Part shown: piece after piece, positions 26,298 through 35,475 of the stretch
Numbering within the stretch: the stretch's first letter is position 1
How the letters are laid out: each line of letters begins with the position of its first letter
DNA from: Mesorhizobium comanense
GTDB lineage: Bacteria; Pseudomonadota; Alphaproteobacteria; Rhizobiales; Rhizobiaceae
Reading direction: 5' to 3'
DNA length: 64,000 nt
Assembly (NCBI RefSeq): GCF_005503535.1
Contig: NZ_SCNN01000002.1
Span: 248,001-312,000 of the forward strand
Notes under the pieces: generated by a model
Told to the model about the DNA's origin: nothing
Seen by the model: only the letters and a program-made list of their open reading frames with translations
Database searches by the model: none
Position numbers and translations under genes: made by a program

Positions 26298-26765
26298 TCA
26301 AAGCGCGCGCACGGCCTCGAGTACTTCCTCGGCGTGGCCCTTGACCCGGACCTTGCGCCAGATATGGGCGATCCGGCCGTCGCGGCCGATCAGGAACGTG
26401 GCGCGCTCGACGCCCATGTATTTACGGCCATACATCGATTTCTCGACCCACAAATGGTAGGCCTCTATGACTTTGCGCTCCTCGTCGGCGGCGAGGTCGA
26501 TGGTGAGGTTGTATTTCGACTTGAACTTGTCGTGCTTCCTGACGGGGTCGGGCGACAGGCCGATCACCACGGCGCCGGCCTTTTCGAAGTCCGGCTTCAG
26601 CTGTGAAAAGGATATGGCCTCTTGCGTGCAGCTTGTTGTGTCGTCCTGAGGATAGAAATAAAGCACCACGGGCTTGCCGGCGGATGCGGCAAGGCTGAGC
26701 GAACCGCCGCCATCCCGGGGCAGGTCGAATTGCGGTGCGAGGTCGCCCACGACGAGGTCAGTCAT
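26298..26765 (-). CDS. bcp: Peroxiredoxin, Bcp/PrxQ family
   Basis: This is a 155-residue thiol peroxidase. The active-site block DDTTSCTQEA puts the peroxidatic Cys at residue 46. No other cysteine is present, so the enzyme should work as a 1-Cys peroxiredoxin, unlike E. coli Bcp, which has a second Cys five residues later. TTSC replaces the usual TPGC. ATG 26765 fits the family start. It is divergent from the large AsmA-like gene and convergent with the GNAT gene. Confidence 0.9.
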   Translation of the reverse strand: MTDLVVGDLAPQFDLPRDGGGSLSLAASAGKPVVLYFYPQDDTTSCTQEAISFSQLKPDFEKAGAVVIGLSPDPVRKHDKFKSKYNLTIDLAADEERKVIEAYHLWVEKSMYGRKYMGVERATFLIGRDGRIAHIWRKVRVKGHAEEVLEAVRAL

Positions 26766-26860
26766 ATCGATGCCCTTGTTTGAGGTTACGCGCGAAGCCA
26801 CACCGATATAGTGTCGACCGGGGATTCGTCCACGAGCGAGTTCGTAAAACGGATCAGAGT

Positions 26861-29800
26861 TTGGATCAGGAGCATCCGCAGCACGAGAAGATAAGGTTCA
26901 GGCGGGATGAGATCACCGACCTGGGCGCCTTGCCGTCCGCATGCCGCGTCCCGCCGCTTGGCCAGGCTTCGATCGGCCGCGGCTTCCGGATACTCTCGCG
27001 CGTGTTTGCCGGCATCGTCGCGCTCGTGCTGCTGGCGGCGACCGCCGTTTATCTGATCGGCCTTTCCGGCATCGGGGCGGACCGGCTGCGCATCGAGGCG
27101 GAGAGCGCCATCGAGCGGCTGGCCGGTGTCGATGTCCATGTCGCGGTCGGGCCCGCCCGTATCACGCTCGACGGTTCGAGCTTCGTCGCTCTCCAGGTGA
27201 GCGATGTCAGTCTGAAGACATCCGACGGCCAGGCCATGGCCGATGCCGGGCGGGTGCGCTTCGGCGTCCGCCTCGTGCCGCTGCTGTGGGGCGAGGTGCG
27301 GCTGACCAGTGCCAGGATTTCGGACGCGCGCATCGTCACGGCGGCCATGCCCTCGGGCGGAGACTGGACCGCCGGCTTGCGCAATGAGGATGGCCTCGTC
27401 GACCCGGAGAAGCTGTCCGATGCCGTGTTCGCCAACATACACCGCGCACTCGACGCCGTGCGGGAAGATTCGATGCGCCGGATCGATCTCAGCAATGTCG
27501 AATTCGTGCTGCCTGAAACCGGAGCGGTCAAACTGATCAGGATCGCCAACGCCACCGTCGTTCAGTCGGGCACGAGCGGCATGGAGTTTTCCTCAGAGGC
27601 GGATGTCGATGGCCGGACTGTTACCATCGCGGCTTCCGCCAGGCGCGATGTCGCGGCGCATCGCATCACGGAGCTGGATGCCAAGCTCGATCTGGCGGAT
27701 GCCAGTGTCGCCAGCGCGGGCTCCGGCAAGCTTGGGACCGTCGCCTTGAAGCTGACGGGCTCGGAAGGATCAGGCGCCACCCCGTCGCGCCTTACGGCCG
27801 CGCTGTCGTCCACCGGGTCGGTGCTCGATCTCGGCACGCGCGGCCTGTTGCCGGCCGACGTCGATGTCGACGCCACGCTTGTCAACGGCAGCAACAAGAT
27901 CCAGGTGGACAAGCTGCTTTTGAAGACCGGACGATCCTCGTTCGACTTCGGCGGCTCGATAGGACCAAAACCCGCGACGGGCGCGGCGGGCGAGGAGCCT
28001 TCCTATCGTTACGACCTGACCAGCGACGGTTCGACCCTGGCGCCGTCGGAGTCGCCGGAGCCGGCGCTGACCTTCCTGGCGCGTATCGCCGGCGTCTACC
28101 AGACCAGAAGCCACAAGCTGGTGGCCGAGCAGATCGCGGTGCGGTCCTCCCAGTCCAGCGAGGTTCTGGGCACCGCTGCCGTGGAGTTCGTTGACGGCAA
28201 GGCTCCCGGCATCAATCTCGCGCTCAACGTGCATGACATGCCGGTCTCGCATGTCAAACAGCTTTGGCCGTGGTTTTCGGCGCGCAATGCCCGGCTCTGG
28301 GTGCTGGACAATCTGTTCGGAGGCCGCGTCGTCGATGCCAATCTGCAGTTCCAGGTGGTGCCGGATCGCCTGGGCAATGGCGTGCCGCTTTCCGCCAACG
28401 AGGTTTTCGGGCGCTTCCAGATCGAAGGATCGCGTTTCGATACGGCTGGCCGCATTCCGCCGATCCGCGACGCTGTCGGCGTTGTCGGCTTCCATGGCAA
28501 TGACGTCGACATATCCTTGTCTTCCGGCACGGTGTTCATGCCCAGCGGCCGGACGGTGGCGGCCAGCAACGGTACGCTGACGGTCAAGGAGGCGAACCAT
28601 CCGCCCGTCATCGGCGCGCTCGACATCGATGTCGAAGGGGAAGCGCCGGCCGTCGCCGAACTGGCCTCCTACGAGCCGATCAACGCCATGCGCCATGTCG
28701 GCTTCCTGCCGGACGACCTGTCGGGCAGCGTGACAGGCCACGTCAAGGCGGACATTCCGCTGCAGTCGGGTGTGGACACCTCGAAGCTCGATTGGCTGGT
28801 GTCGCTCGACTATACCGGCCTGTCGCTGGCCAAGCCGTTCGAGGGGCAGACCGTGACCGATGCCGACGGTTCGATCACGGTCGATCCGGAAAAGGCCGTC
28901 ATCTCCGCCAAGGCATCCCTGAATGGCATTCCGGCCGAACTCGACCTCATCGAGCCGTTGGCCGACAACGGGCCGCCGCGCAGCCGCAAGGTGGCACTTG
29001 TGCTCGACGACAAGACCCGTGCCGCCGCCATGCCCGGGCTCACGCCGCTGCTGGGCGGAACGGTGAAGGTGGCGATCGACAAGAGCGGCAGCGGCAACCA
29101 GAACGTCTCGGCCGACCTGACCAATGCCCGGCTGGACATTCCCTGGGCCGGCTGGAGCAAGGGGGCAGGGGTCCCCGCGACCGTCACTTTCGTGATGACC
29201 AAATCGGGCGACACCACGACGCTGTCGGACTTCGACCTGGACGGCAAGACCTTCTCGGTCGATGGCACAATCGTCCTGGTCAATAGCGCCCTGTCGTCGG
29301 CAAAGTTCAGCAAGGTGACGCTGAACAGGGGCGACGACGTGGCCGTTTCGGTCAAGCGATCCGGCAAGGGCTACGCGGTCAGCATATCAGGCAACGCGCT
29401 CGATGCCCGCTCGCTGATCAAGCAGTTCACCTCCGACGTCGACACGGCCACCAAGACGACCGGCAGCGACGCCATTTCCGTCAGCGCCGATGTCGATCAG
29501 CTCACCGGTTTCCACGACGAGCAACTGTCCAACCTGAAGCTCGATTACAGCGCGGCCGGCTCACGGGTGAACGGGCTGAAGGTCAGCGCCACGGCGAGTT
29601 CGGGCGCGGCCATCGCAATCAGCAACACCACTGGCGACGGCCGGCGCTCGCTGAATGTCCAGTCGGCGGACGCCGGGGCGATCCTGCGCTTCCTCAACGT
29701 TTACGAGCACATGGAAGGCGGGTCGATCACGCTGGCTCTGACCGGGGCCGGCGACGGGCCGATGAAGGGCAAGGTCGACACCACCAATTTCTTCGTCGTC

Positions 29801-30241
29801 AACGAACCGAAACTGGCCTCCATCGTCTCGACCACGCCGGCCGGCGACAACCGCAGCCTCAATCAGGCGGTCAAGGGTTCTCTCGACACGTCCCGCGTCA
29901 AGTTCGAACGCGGCTACGCCGAGATCGAGAAAGGCAGCGGCTATCTCAGACTGGCCAATGGCGTGCTGCGCGGTCCGCGCATCGGCACGACGTTCCAGGG
30001 CATCCTTTACGATCAGAACAACAACATGGACATGACCGGCACCTTCATGCCGGTCTATGGCCTCAATCGCATCTTCGGTGAGCTGCCGATCGTCGGCGCC
30101 TTGCTCGGCAATGGCCGCGATCGCGGCCTGATCGGCGTCACCTATCGGCTTCGGGGCAATGCCAACAAGCCGGTGCTCGACGTCAACCCGCTCTCGGTGA
30201 TCGCGCCGGGAATATTCAGGTCGATCTTCGAATATCGATGA
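26861..30241 (+). CDS. Large AsmA-like/YhdP-type envelope protein (DUF3971 region)
   Basis: The protein has about 1,126 residues. A short cytoplasmic N-terminus is followed by one membrane segment (FAGIVALVLLAATAVYLIGL) and then a very long periplasmic part built of repeated beta-rich stretches. It ends with an AsmA-type C-terminal region (YGLNRIFGELPIVGALLGNGRDRGLIGVTYRLRG). AsmA/YhdP proteins are now seen as bridges carrying phospholipid to the outer membrane. The start is uncertain: TTG 26861 begins the conserved-looking region, but the frame is open from 26735. It ends 6 bases before the tyrS stop (convergent). Confidence 0.85.
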   Translation: MDQEHPQHEKIRFRRDEITDLGALPSACRVPPLGQASIGRGFRILSRVFAGIVALVLLAATAVYLIGLSGIGADRLRIEAESAIERLAGVDVHVAVGPARITLDGSSFVALQVSDVSLKTSDGQAMADAGRVRFGVRLVPLLWGEVRLTSARISDARIVTAAMPSGGDWTAGLRNEDGLVDPEKLSDAVFANIHRALDAVREDSMRRIDLSNVEFVLPETGAVKLIRIANATVVQSGTSGMEFSSEADVDGRTVTIAASARRDVAAHRITELDAKLDLADASVASAGSGKLGTVALKLTGSEGSGATPSRLTAALSSTGSVLDLGTRGLLPADVDVDATLVNGSNKIQVDKLLLKTGRSSFDFGGSIGPKPATGAAGEEPSYRYDLTSDGSTLAPSESPEPALTFLARIAGVYQTRSHKLVAEQIAVRSSQSSEVLGTAAVEFVDGKAPGINLALNVHDMPVSHVKQLWPWFSARNARLWVLDNLFGGRVVDANLQFQVVPDRLGNGVPLSANEVFGRFQIEGSRFDTAGRIPPIRDAVGVVGFHGNDVDISLSSGTVFMPSGRTVAASNGTLTVKEANHPPVIGALDIDVEGEAPAVAELASYEPINAMRHVGFLPDDLSGSVTGHVKADIPLQSGVDTSKLDWLVSLDYTGLSLAKPFEGQTVTDADGSITVDPEKAVISAKASLNGIPAELDLIEPLADNGPPRSRKVALVLDDKTRAAAMPGLTPLLGGTVKVAIDKSGSGNQNVSADLTNARLDIPWAGWSKGAGVPATVTFVMTKSGDTTTLSDFDLDGKTFSVDGTIVLVNSALSSAKFSKVTLNRGDDVAVSVKRSGKGYAVSISGNALDARSLIKQFTSDVDTATKTTGSDAISVSADVDQLTGFHDEQLSNLKLDYSAAGSRVNGLKVSATASSGAAIAISNTTGDGRRSLNVQSADAGAILRFLNVYEHMEGGSITLALTGAGDGPMKGKVDTTNFFVVNEPKLASIVSTTPAGDNRSLNQAVKGSLDTSRVKFERGYAEIEKGSGYLRLANGVLRGPRIGTTFQGILYDQNNNMDMTGTFMPVYGLNRIFGELPIVGALLGNGRDRGLIGVTYRLRGNANKPVLDVNPLSVIAPGIFRSIFEYR

Positions 30242-30247
30242 GCGGCC

Positions 30248-31513
30248 TCACACAGGCCGCACCAGGACGACCTTTTTTTTCCCCAGCTGAACTTTGAATG
30301 CGCCAGTGTCTTCGTGGACATCTGTCCAAAAAACAACAGCGTTAGGGTCTGTTACTAATTTATCGTTTATACGAAACGCGCCTTCTGCGATTTTACGACG
30401 AGCTTCCGAGTTGGACGACACAAGACCTGAAGCAACTATTATGGCCGTATTTGATCTCCCGACCTGCCATTGCTCATCCGATCCTCTGTTAATCGTTACT
30501 GTCGGAAGAGAATCGATTGACTGGCCTCTCTCGAAAAGCGCTTCTGCTGTTTTTTCAGCCTCAATAGCTGCCTCGCGACCATGCACGATGGCAGTCGCTT
30601 CCGTTGCAAGGATTTTTTTCGCGACGTTAATTTCGGAGCCACTTAAAGCTCCTAATTTCCCAATTTCATCAAGCGAGAGCCGAGTGAATATCTTTAGGAA
30701 GCGTTCGACGTCGGCATCCTCGGTATTGCGCCAGTATTGCCAAAAATCATAGGGCGAGAAGAGGTCGCCGTTGAGCCAGACCGCACCCTTCGCGGATTTG
30801 CCCATCTTGGCGCCTGACGATGTCGTCAGAAGAGGAGTGGTCAGGGCATAAAGCTGTGGCGTGCCCATGCGATGGCCGAGATCGACGCCGTTGATGATGT
30901 TGCCCCACTGGTCTGAGCCGCCCATCTGAAGGCGGCAGTTTTGGCGCCGGGCCAGTTCGACGAAATCATAGCCCTGCAGGATCATGTAGTTGAATTCGAG
31001 AAACGACAGCGACTGCTCGCGGTCGAGGCGCAACTTGACGCTGTCGAAGGTCAGCATGCGGTTGACAGAGAAATGCCGGCCGACGTCACGCAGGAACTCG
31101 ACATAGTTGAGTTTCATCAACCAGTCGGCATTGTTGACCATGATAGCGTCGTTCGGGCCATCGCCAAAACGCAGGATACGGCCGAAGATGCGCTTGATGC
31201 CCTCGATGTTGGTGCCGATCGCCTCGGGCGTCAGGAGGCTGCGCTGGTCGTCGCGGAAGGACGGGTCGCCAATCATCGACGTGCCGCCACCCATCAGCGC
31301 GATCGGCCTGTGCCCGGTTTCCTGCAGCCAGTAAAGCATGGTGGCCGAGATCAAATTGCCGATATGCAGGCTCGTCGCGGTGGCGTCGTAGCCGACATAG
31401 GCAGTAACCGTTTCCTTGGCGAAAAGCTGGTCGAGGCCGGTCTCATCCGAGATCTGGTGGATGAAACCACGTTCCTTCATCACGTTTAAGAAGTCGGACT
31501 TGTATGCAAACAT
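30248..31513 (-). CDS. tyrS: Tyrosyl-tRNA synthetase
   Basis: The 421-residue class I aminoacyl-tRNA synthetase charges tRNA-Tyr. The HIGH-like motif is at residues 50-53 (HIGN), KMGKS is near residue 235, GGSDQWGNI binds tyrosine, and the C-terminus has an S4-like RNA-binding domain ([23 protein letters not shown]). ATG 31513 fits the family. The 3' third, roughly 30301-30720, is only about 48% G+C by hand count, against about 62% in the next block inside the gene, with a matching shift in codon use. The protein is intact, so this looks like allele replacement rather than decay. Confidence 0.95.
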   Translation of the reverse strand: MFAYKSDFLNVMKERGFIHQISDETGLDQLFAKETVTAYVGYDATATSLHIGNLISATMLYWLQETGHRPIALMGGGTSMIGDPSFRDDQRSLLTPEAIGTNIEGIKRIFGRILRFGDGPNDAIMVNNADWLMKLNYVEFLRDVGRHFSVNRMLTFDSVKLRLDREQSLSFLEFNYMILQGYDFVELARRQNCRLQMGGSDQWGNIINGVDLGHRMGTPQLYALTTPLLTTSSGAKMGKSAKGAVWLNGDLFSPYDFWQYWRNTEDADVERFLKIFTRLSLDEIGKLGALSGSEINVAKKILATEATAIVHGREAAIEAEKTAEALFERGQSIDSLPTVTINRGSDEQWQVGRSNTAIIVASGLVSSNSEARRKIAEGAFRINDKLVTDPNAVVFWTDVHEDTGAFKVQLGKKKVVLVRPV

Positions 31514-31588
31514 GCTTCTTTTCCCAAAGCGTTCGGCCGGTCGCGACCGACATATTACATGGATCAGCGGCGCGTTTAGCACCCAAGC

Positions 31589-31628
31589 GCGATCAGCAAA
31601 AGTGGAATCCGGTTTTGCGTCCGATCGC
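31589..31628. repeat. Short palindromic intergenic repeat (RPE-like)
   Basis: The arms gcgatc and gatcgc enclose a core containing aaaagtgg and ccggtttt. The core resembles the repeat at 38726-38772. This is a family of small palindromes common between genes in Rhizobiales. It lies between tyrS and the GT2 gene. Confidence 0.6.
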
Positions 31629-31793
31629 CTCTGCGCCGAGGATCGCCAGTGTCCCGACGATCACCCCTTGTTGAAACGGGGTTACCGGTGGTCCGGCACG
31701 AATGCTTGCGTCATCGTTTCGGCTGGCGTAATGAGGCCTCCGCGCCACAAGGTTCTTGCAGCCCACGACCTAGAGCGGCACCGCACGGCATCC

Positions 31794-32564
31794 ATGAATG
31801 CCACATCGACGACAGAGCCCCGACGCGACATGCCGGACGCATTGATATCCATCGTCATTCCTTGCAGGAACGAGGCGGCAAACCTGCCGCTGCTGATCGA
31901 CGAGATCGAGGCGGCGATGACCGGCCGCGACTTCGAACTGATCATCGTCAATGACGGCTCGACCGACGACACGGCCGACGTGCTTGCCCAACAGGCCGCG
32001 CTTCGGTCTTTTCCGGTGCGTGAGTTGCGGCACCAGAAATCCGCTGGCCAGAGCCTGTCGGTTCGTTCAGGGGCCTGGGCCGCGCGTGGCGGCATCGTCG
32101 CCACGATCGACGGCGACGGCCAGAACGATCCGCAATACATTCCGGTGCTGGTCGACGCACTGCGCAGCGCCGGTCCGGACTTCGGCGCCGCGCAGGGGCA
32201 ACGCCTGAAGCGCCGGGACAGCAAGGTCAAGCAGCTCGCGTCGCGTTTCGCCAACTGGCTGAGGAACGCCATCCTGCACGACGAGACACGCGACACCGGC
32301 TGCGGCCTGAAGGCGGTTCATGCCGACATCCTGCGCAAGCTGCCGTTCTTCGACGGCACCCACCGCTTCGTCCCGGCCCTGGTCATCCAGGAAGGATACA
32401 AGGTGGTGCACTGCGACGTCGTCGACCGGTCGCGCCGGCACGGCAAGTCGAACTACGGCATTTTCGATCGCGGCCTGCAGGGCGCGCTCGATCTGGGTGG
32501 CGTCTGGTGGTTGCGCCGCAGGCGCCGCAGAATGCCAAAAGTAGAGGAAATCAAGCGTGGTTAA
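31794..32564 (+). CDS. Polyprenyl-phosphate glycosyltransferase, GT2 (ArnC/RgtE-like)
   Basis: This is a 256-residue GT2 enzyme of the dolichol-phosphate-sugar synthase type. It has SIVIPCRNEAANLP at the start, VNDGSTDDT, the catalytic DGDGQNDP and DTGCGLKAV. No C-terminal membrane pair is seen, only a basic tail. It would transfer a sugar to a polyprenyl phosphate for use by the downstream GT-C enzyme. In rhizobia the matching enzyme, RgtE, makes polyprenyl-phosphate galacturonic acid, a plausible but unproven role here. The gene overlaps the LAB_N gene by 8 bases. Confidence 0.85.
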   Translation: MNATSTTEPRRDMPDALISIVIPCRNEAANLPLLIDEIEAAMTGRDFELIIVNDGSTDDTADVLAQQAALRSFPVRELRHQKSAGQSLSVRSGAWAARGGIVATIDGDGQNDPQYIPVLVDALRSAGPDFGAAQGQRLKRRDSKVKQLASRFANWLRNAILHDETRDTGCGLKAVHADILRKLPFFDGTHRFVPALVIQEGYKVVHCDVVDRSRRHGKSNYGIFDRGLQGALDLGGVWWLRRRRRRMPKVEEIKRG

Positions 32565-32889
32565 TGTGCTTCAGGAATTGGGGGCCTGGCTTCACCAGGT
32601 CTTCATCAAGCAATTCGACGCCTGGGTTCTGCTGGGCTTCATCGCCCAGTTCTTCTTCACCATGCGCTTCGTCGTCCAGTGGCTCGCCTCCGAAAAGGCC
32701 AAGCGCAGTGTGGTGCCGGTGGCCTTTTGGTTCTTCTCGCTGTTCGGCGGCGGCCTGCTCCTGATCTATGCCATCCAGCGCCAGGATCCGGTGTTCATCG
32801 CCGGCCAGGCGATGGGCATGTTCATCTACATCAGGAACCTCTGGCTGATCGCCAACGAGCGCAAGGCGGCGATGAGCAAGGTCGATTGA
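32557..32889 (+). CDS. LAB_N (lipid-A-biosynthesis N-terminal domain) membrane protein
   Basis: The protein has 110 residues and about three membrane segments. The Q-rich FRFVVQW/YAI pattern (FIAQFFFTMRFVVQWLASEK...YAIQRQDPVFIAGQAMG) is typical of LAB_N proteins, which resemble small transporters of polyprenyl-linked sugars. GTG 32557 is supported by AGAGGA upstream. It lies between the polyprenyl-phosphate glycosyltransferase and the GT-C transferase, so it may flip or present the lipid-linked sugar. Confidence 0.85.
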   Translation: MVNVLQELGAWLHQVFIKQFDAWVLLGFIAQFFFTMRFVVQWLASEKAKRSVVPVAFWFFSLFGGGLLLIYAIQRQDPVFIAGQAMGMFIYIRNLWLIANERKAAMSKVD

Positions 32890-32946
32890 CGGCCCGGCCT
32901 GCCGGGAACCGGGGCATATCGAGAAAATGATCGGCGAGGCTGAAGC

Positions 32947-34596
32947 ATGGCGTTGAACAGGAACTACATCCTCCTCTTCCTGTTCAGCCTGGTGATGACG
33001 GTTTCGGGGCAGGCATCCATGCCGCCGCTCGACCGCGACGAGCCACGCTTTGTCCAGGCCACCAAGCAGATGGTGGAGAGCGGCGACTATGTCGATATCC
33101 GCTTCCAGGAGGCCTCGCGCTATCAGAAGCCGATCGGCATCTACTGGCTGCAATCGGCGGCCGTCACGCTGAGCGGGCAGGGGGCCGAGGCGCCGATCTG
33201 GGTCTACCGTACGATCTCAGCCCTCGGCATTGCTCTTGCCGTGCTGGCGATCGCCTGGACGGGAACCAATCTTTTTGGCGCCAGCGCCGGCATCGCCGCC
33301 GGTCTTGTGACTGCGGCGATCTTCGCCACCGCTTTCGAAGGCCGCGACGCAAAGACCGATGCGATGCTGCTCGCCTGCTGCGTGGCCGCGCAAGGCGCGC
33401 TGGCGCAAATCTACCTGGCGTCGCGCCGCAACGAACCGGCCGGAGGCCATCTCTGGTGGATATTCTGGATCGCGCAAGGGGCGGCGATCCTGATCAAGGG
33501 GCCAATAGCGCCGCTGCTGTCGGCATTGACCATCCTCACGCTTTTTGCGTTCGAACGCGACGGACGCTGGCTGTCGAAGCTCAGGATCGGGCGCGGCCTG
33601 CTGCTGGTCGTTGTCATCGCGCTGCCCTGGCTCGCCGCGATCACCTGGAAGAGCCACGGCGCCTTCCTGCAGCAAGCCGTCGGCAAGGACATGCTGGGCA
33701 AGGTCGCTTCGGGCGAGGAATCGCATGGCCTGCCGCCCGGCTTCTACATGCTGACCTATTCGCTGTTCATGTGGCCGTTCGGCCTGATCGCGGTCGGCGC
33801 CGGCCTGCAGGCCATCAACCGCCTGCGCGACGATCCGAGGCTGCGCTTCTGCCTTGCCTGGTACATTCCTTTCTGGCTCGTCTTCGAACTCATTCCTACG
33901 AAACTGCCGCATTACGTCCTGCCGGCCTATCCCGCCGTGGCGCTGCTGATCGGCTGGCTGCTGACCCTGCCGCCACAGGACGCCAATGCGCCGCTCAGGC
34001 GCTGGCAGCAATGGCTGTGGTGGGCAACCGCTTTCGGCCTGGTCGTAGTCAGTATTGGTCTCGCGGCCGTCTGTGTCGGCGCGCCGATCTACCTCACCCA
34101 TATGTTTTCCTGGTGGAGCATCCCGGCAGCCGCGGCGGCGCTTGCGGCCGGCTACTTCGCCTTTTCGCGCCAGTTGCAGGTGCCGCTGCGCCGCATCGGC
34201 GCCGTGGCGATTTGCGCCGGCATTACCTATGCCTTGCTGTTCGGTGTGATCGCCCCGTCCCTGAAGCCGATGTGGCTGAGCCCGGCCATCAAGCAGGCGG
34301 TGCTCGCCAACAAGCCTTGCGACACGACTGTTCTCGCTTCGTCGCGCTATCAGGAACCGAGCCTGGTGTTCCTGGTGGGCACAAAGACGATGCTCACCGG
34401 CCTTGGCGGCGTGGCGGACCATCTGCTCGCCGACCCGGCATGCGCCCTGGCGCTGGTGCCGATCGAGGACGAGCAGAAGCTGAACGGCATGTTGTCGGTG
34501 CGGGACAAATCGGCCAAGCGCCTCGCCGAAATCGACGGCCTCAACTATTCGTCGGGAGACAAGCTGTCGCTCGGCCTTTATCGTGTGAACCAATGA
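32947..34596 (+). CDS. ArnT/RgtF-like GT-C glycosyltransferase (lipid A modification)
   Basis: The 549-residue polytopic membrane protein has about eleven or twelve hydrophobic segments. The first periplasmic loop has the ArnT-like PLDRDEPRFVQATKQM block with the catalytic Asp-Glu pair, and QKPIGIYWLQ follows. Such enzymes take a sugar from a polyprenyl phosphate on the periplasmic side and attach it to lipid A or core. The neighbours support this role. Mesorhizobium RgtF places galacturonic acid on the 1-position of lipid A, and this gene could be it, but that assignment rests on context only. Confidence 0.82.
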   Translation: MALNRNYILLFLFSLVMTVSGQASMPPLDRDEPRFVQATKQMVESGDYVDIRFQEASRYQKPIGIYWLQSAAVTLSGQGAEAPIWVYRTISALGIALAVLAIAWTGTNLFGASAGIAAGLVTAAIFATAFEGRDAKTDAMLLACCVAAQGALAQIYLASRRNEPAGGHLWWIFWIAQGAAILIKGPIAPLLSALTILTLFAFERDGRWLSKLRIGRGLLLVVVIALPWLAAITWKSHGAFLQQAVGKDMLGKVASGEESHGLPPGFYMLTYSLFMWPFGLIAVGAGLQAINRLRDDPRLRFCLAWYIPFWLVFELIPTKLPHYVLPAYPAVALLIGWLLTLPPQDANAPLRRWQQWLWWATAFGLVVVSIGLAAVCVGAPIYLTHMFSWWSIPAAAAALAAGYFAFSRQLQVPLRRIGAVAICAGITYALLFGVIAPSLKPMWLSPAIKQAVLANKPCDTTVLASSRYQEPSLVFLVGTKTMLTGLGGVADHLLADPACALALVPIEDEQKLNGMLSVRDKSAKRLAEIDGLNYSSGDKLSLGLYRVNQ

Positions 34597-34626
34597 CGGC
34601 TGGTCGATGACAGGATCGAGTTCCCA

Positions 34627-35448
34627 ATGCTCGTGAGATCGCGCCCTCCGGTTTCCAGTTCGCTTTTGGGCATAGGACGCCGGTCCCTCGACAATTTTCG
34701 CGACACGGTGCGGATCGCAAGACATCGCCTTGCGGTTCGCCCCGAACGCTATCCCAACATCTCATGGTGGGCGTGGATCCTGGTCTGGGTGTTCCTGACC
34801 GGGGCCGCCTTTGTGCGCCTCGACACCCCGGCGGGAATGGCGCACGGCCAATGGTCGCCAGGCCTGGCCAGGCTTGCCGAGTTCCTGACCCAGTTCGCGC
34901 TTGGCGGCTGGTATCTCATTCCGTCTGCGCTTCTGCTGGTCGCAGCCAACCTCACCGATTGGCGAAGCCTGTCACGGCGCGCGCTGATGCTCGTCTACAA
35001 CTGGACTTGCCTGGCGTTCCTGATGCTGAGCGCCGTCGGCCTGTCCGGGCTGCTGGTCAACATCCTCAAATATGCGATCGGGCGCGCCCGGCCGCTCTAT
35101 TTCGATGATTTCGGCGTGCTCGCGCTGCATCCTTTCGCGTTCGACGCGCGCTTTGCCGGCTTTCCCTCTGGCCATGCCACAACGATGGGCGCGGTGTTCG
35201 GCATCCTGCTGCTTCTGTTTCCACGGCGCTGGTACATAGCCCTGGTGGTGACCGCTTGCATCTCCTCGACCAGGGTGTTCGTCGGCGCCCACTATCCGAG
35301 CGACACCGTGGCCGGTTTCGGGCTCGGCTGCGCCTTTGCACTGGCATGCGGACTGGTCTTTGCCCGGCTCGGCTTCATCTTCCGTCCGGTATCGACGGGG
35401 TTGCCGGTGCGCAAGGCGTCATTCCGGTTGATTGCTCCGGGAAAATAG
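34627..35448 (+). CDS. PAP2-family membrane phosphatase (LpxE/LpxF-like candidate)
   Basis: The 273-residue membrane protein has about six hydrophobic segments and the full PAP2 triad: KYAIGRARP, PSGH, and TRVFVGAHYPSD. This matches the lipid phosphatase pattern K-X6-RP ... PSGH ... (S/T)R-X5-H-X3-D. It follows the GT-C gene by 30 bases. In this setting it would remove a phosphate from lipid A, or recycle the polyprenyl phosphate left after sugar transfer. I cannot separate these possibilities by eye. Confidence 0.83.
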   Translation: MLVRSRPPVSSSLLGIGRRSLDNFRDTVRIARHRLAVRPERYPNISWWAWILVWVFLTGAAFVRLDTPAGMAHGQWSPGLARLAEFLTQFALGGWYLIPSALLLVAANLTDWRSLSRRALMLVYNWTCLAFLMLSAVGLSGLLVNILKYAIGRARPLYFDDFGVLALHPFAFDARFAGFPSGHATTMGAVFGILLLLFPRRWYIALVVTACISSTRVFVGAHYPSDTVAGFGLGCAFALACGLVFARLGFIFRPVSTGLPVRKASFRLIAPGK

Positions 35449-35475
35449 GCCGGCGCCGGGTCGCCCGTGTCTGTG

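Noticed and set aside
33217..34725. 502-codon minus-strand frame opposite the ArnT-like gene
   Set aside because: It is an antisense shadow of a real membrane protein gene with no motifs and an Arg/Gln/Asp-rich composition.
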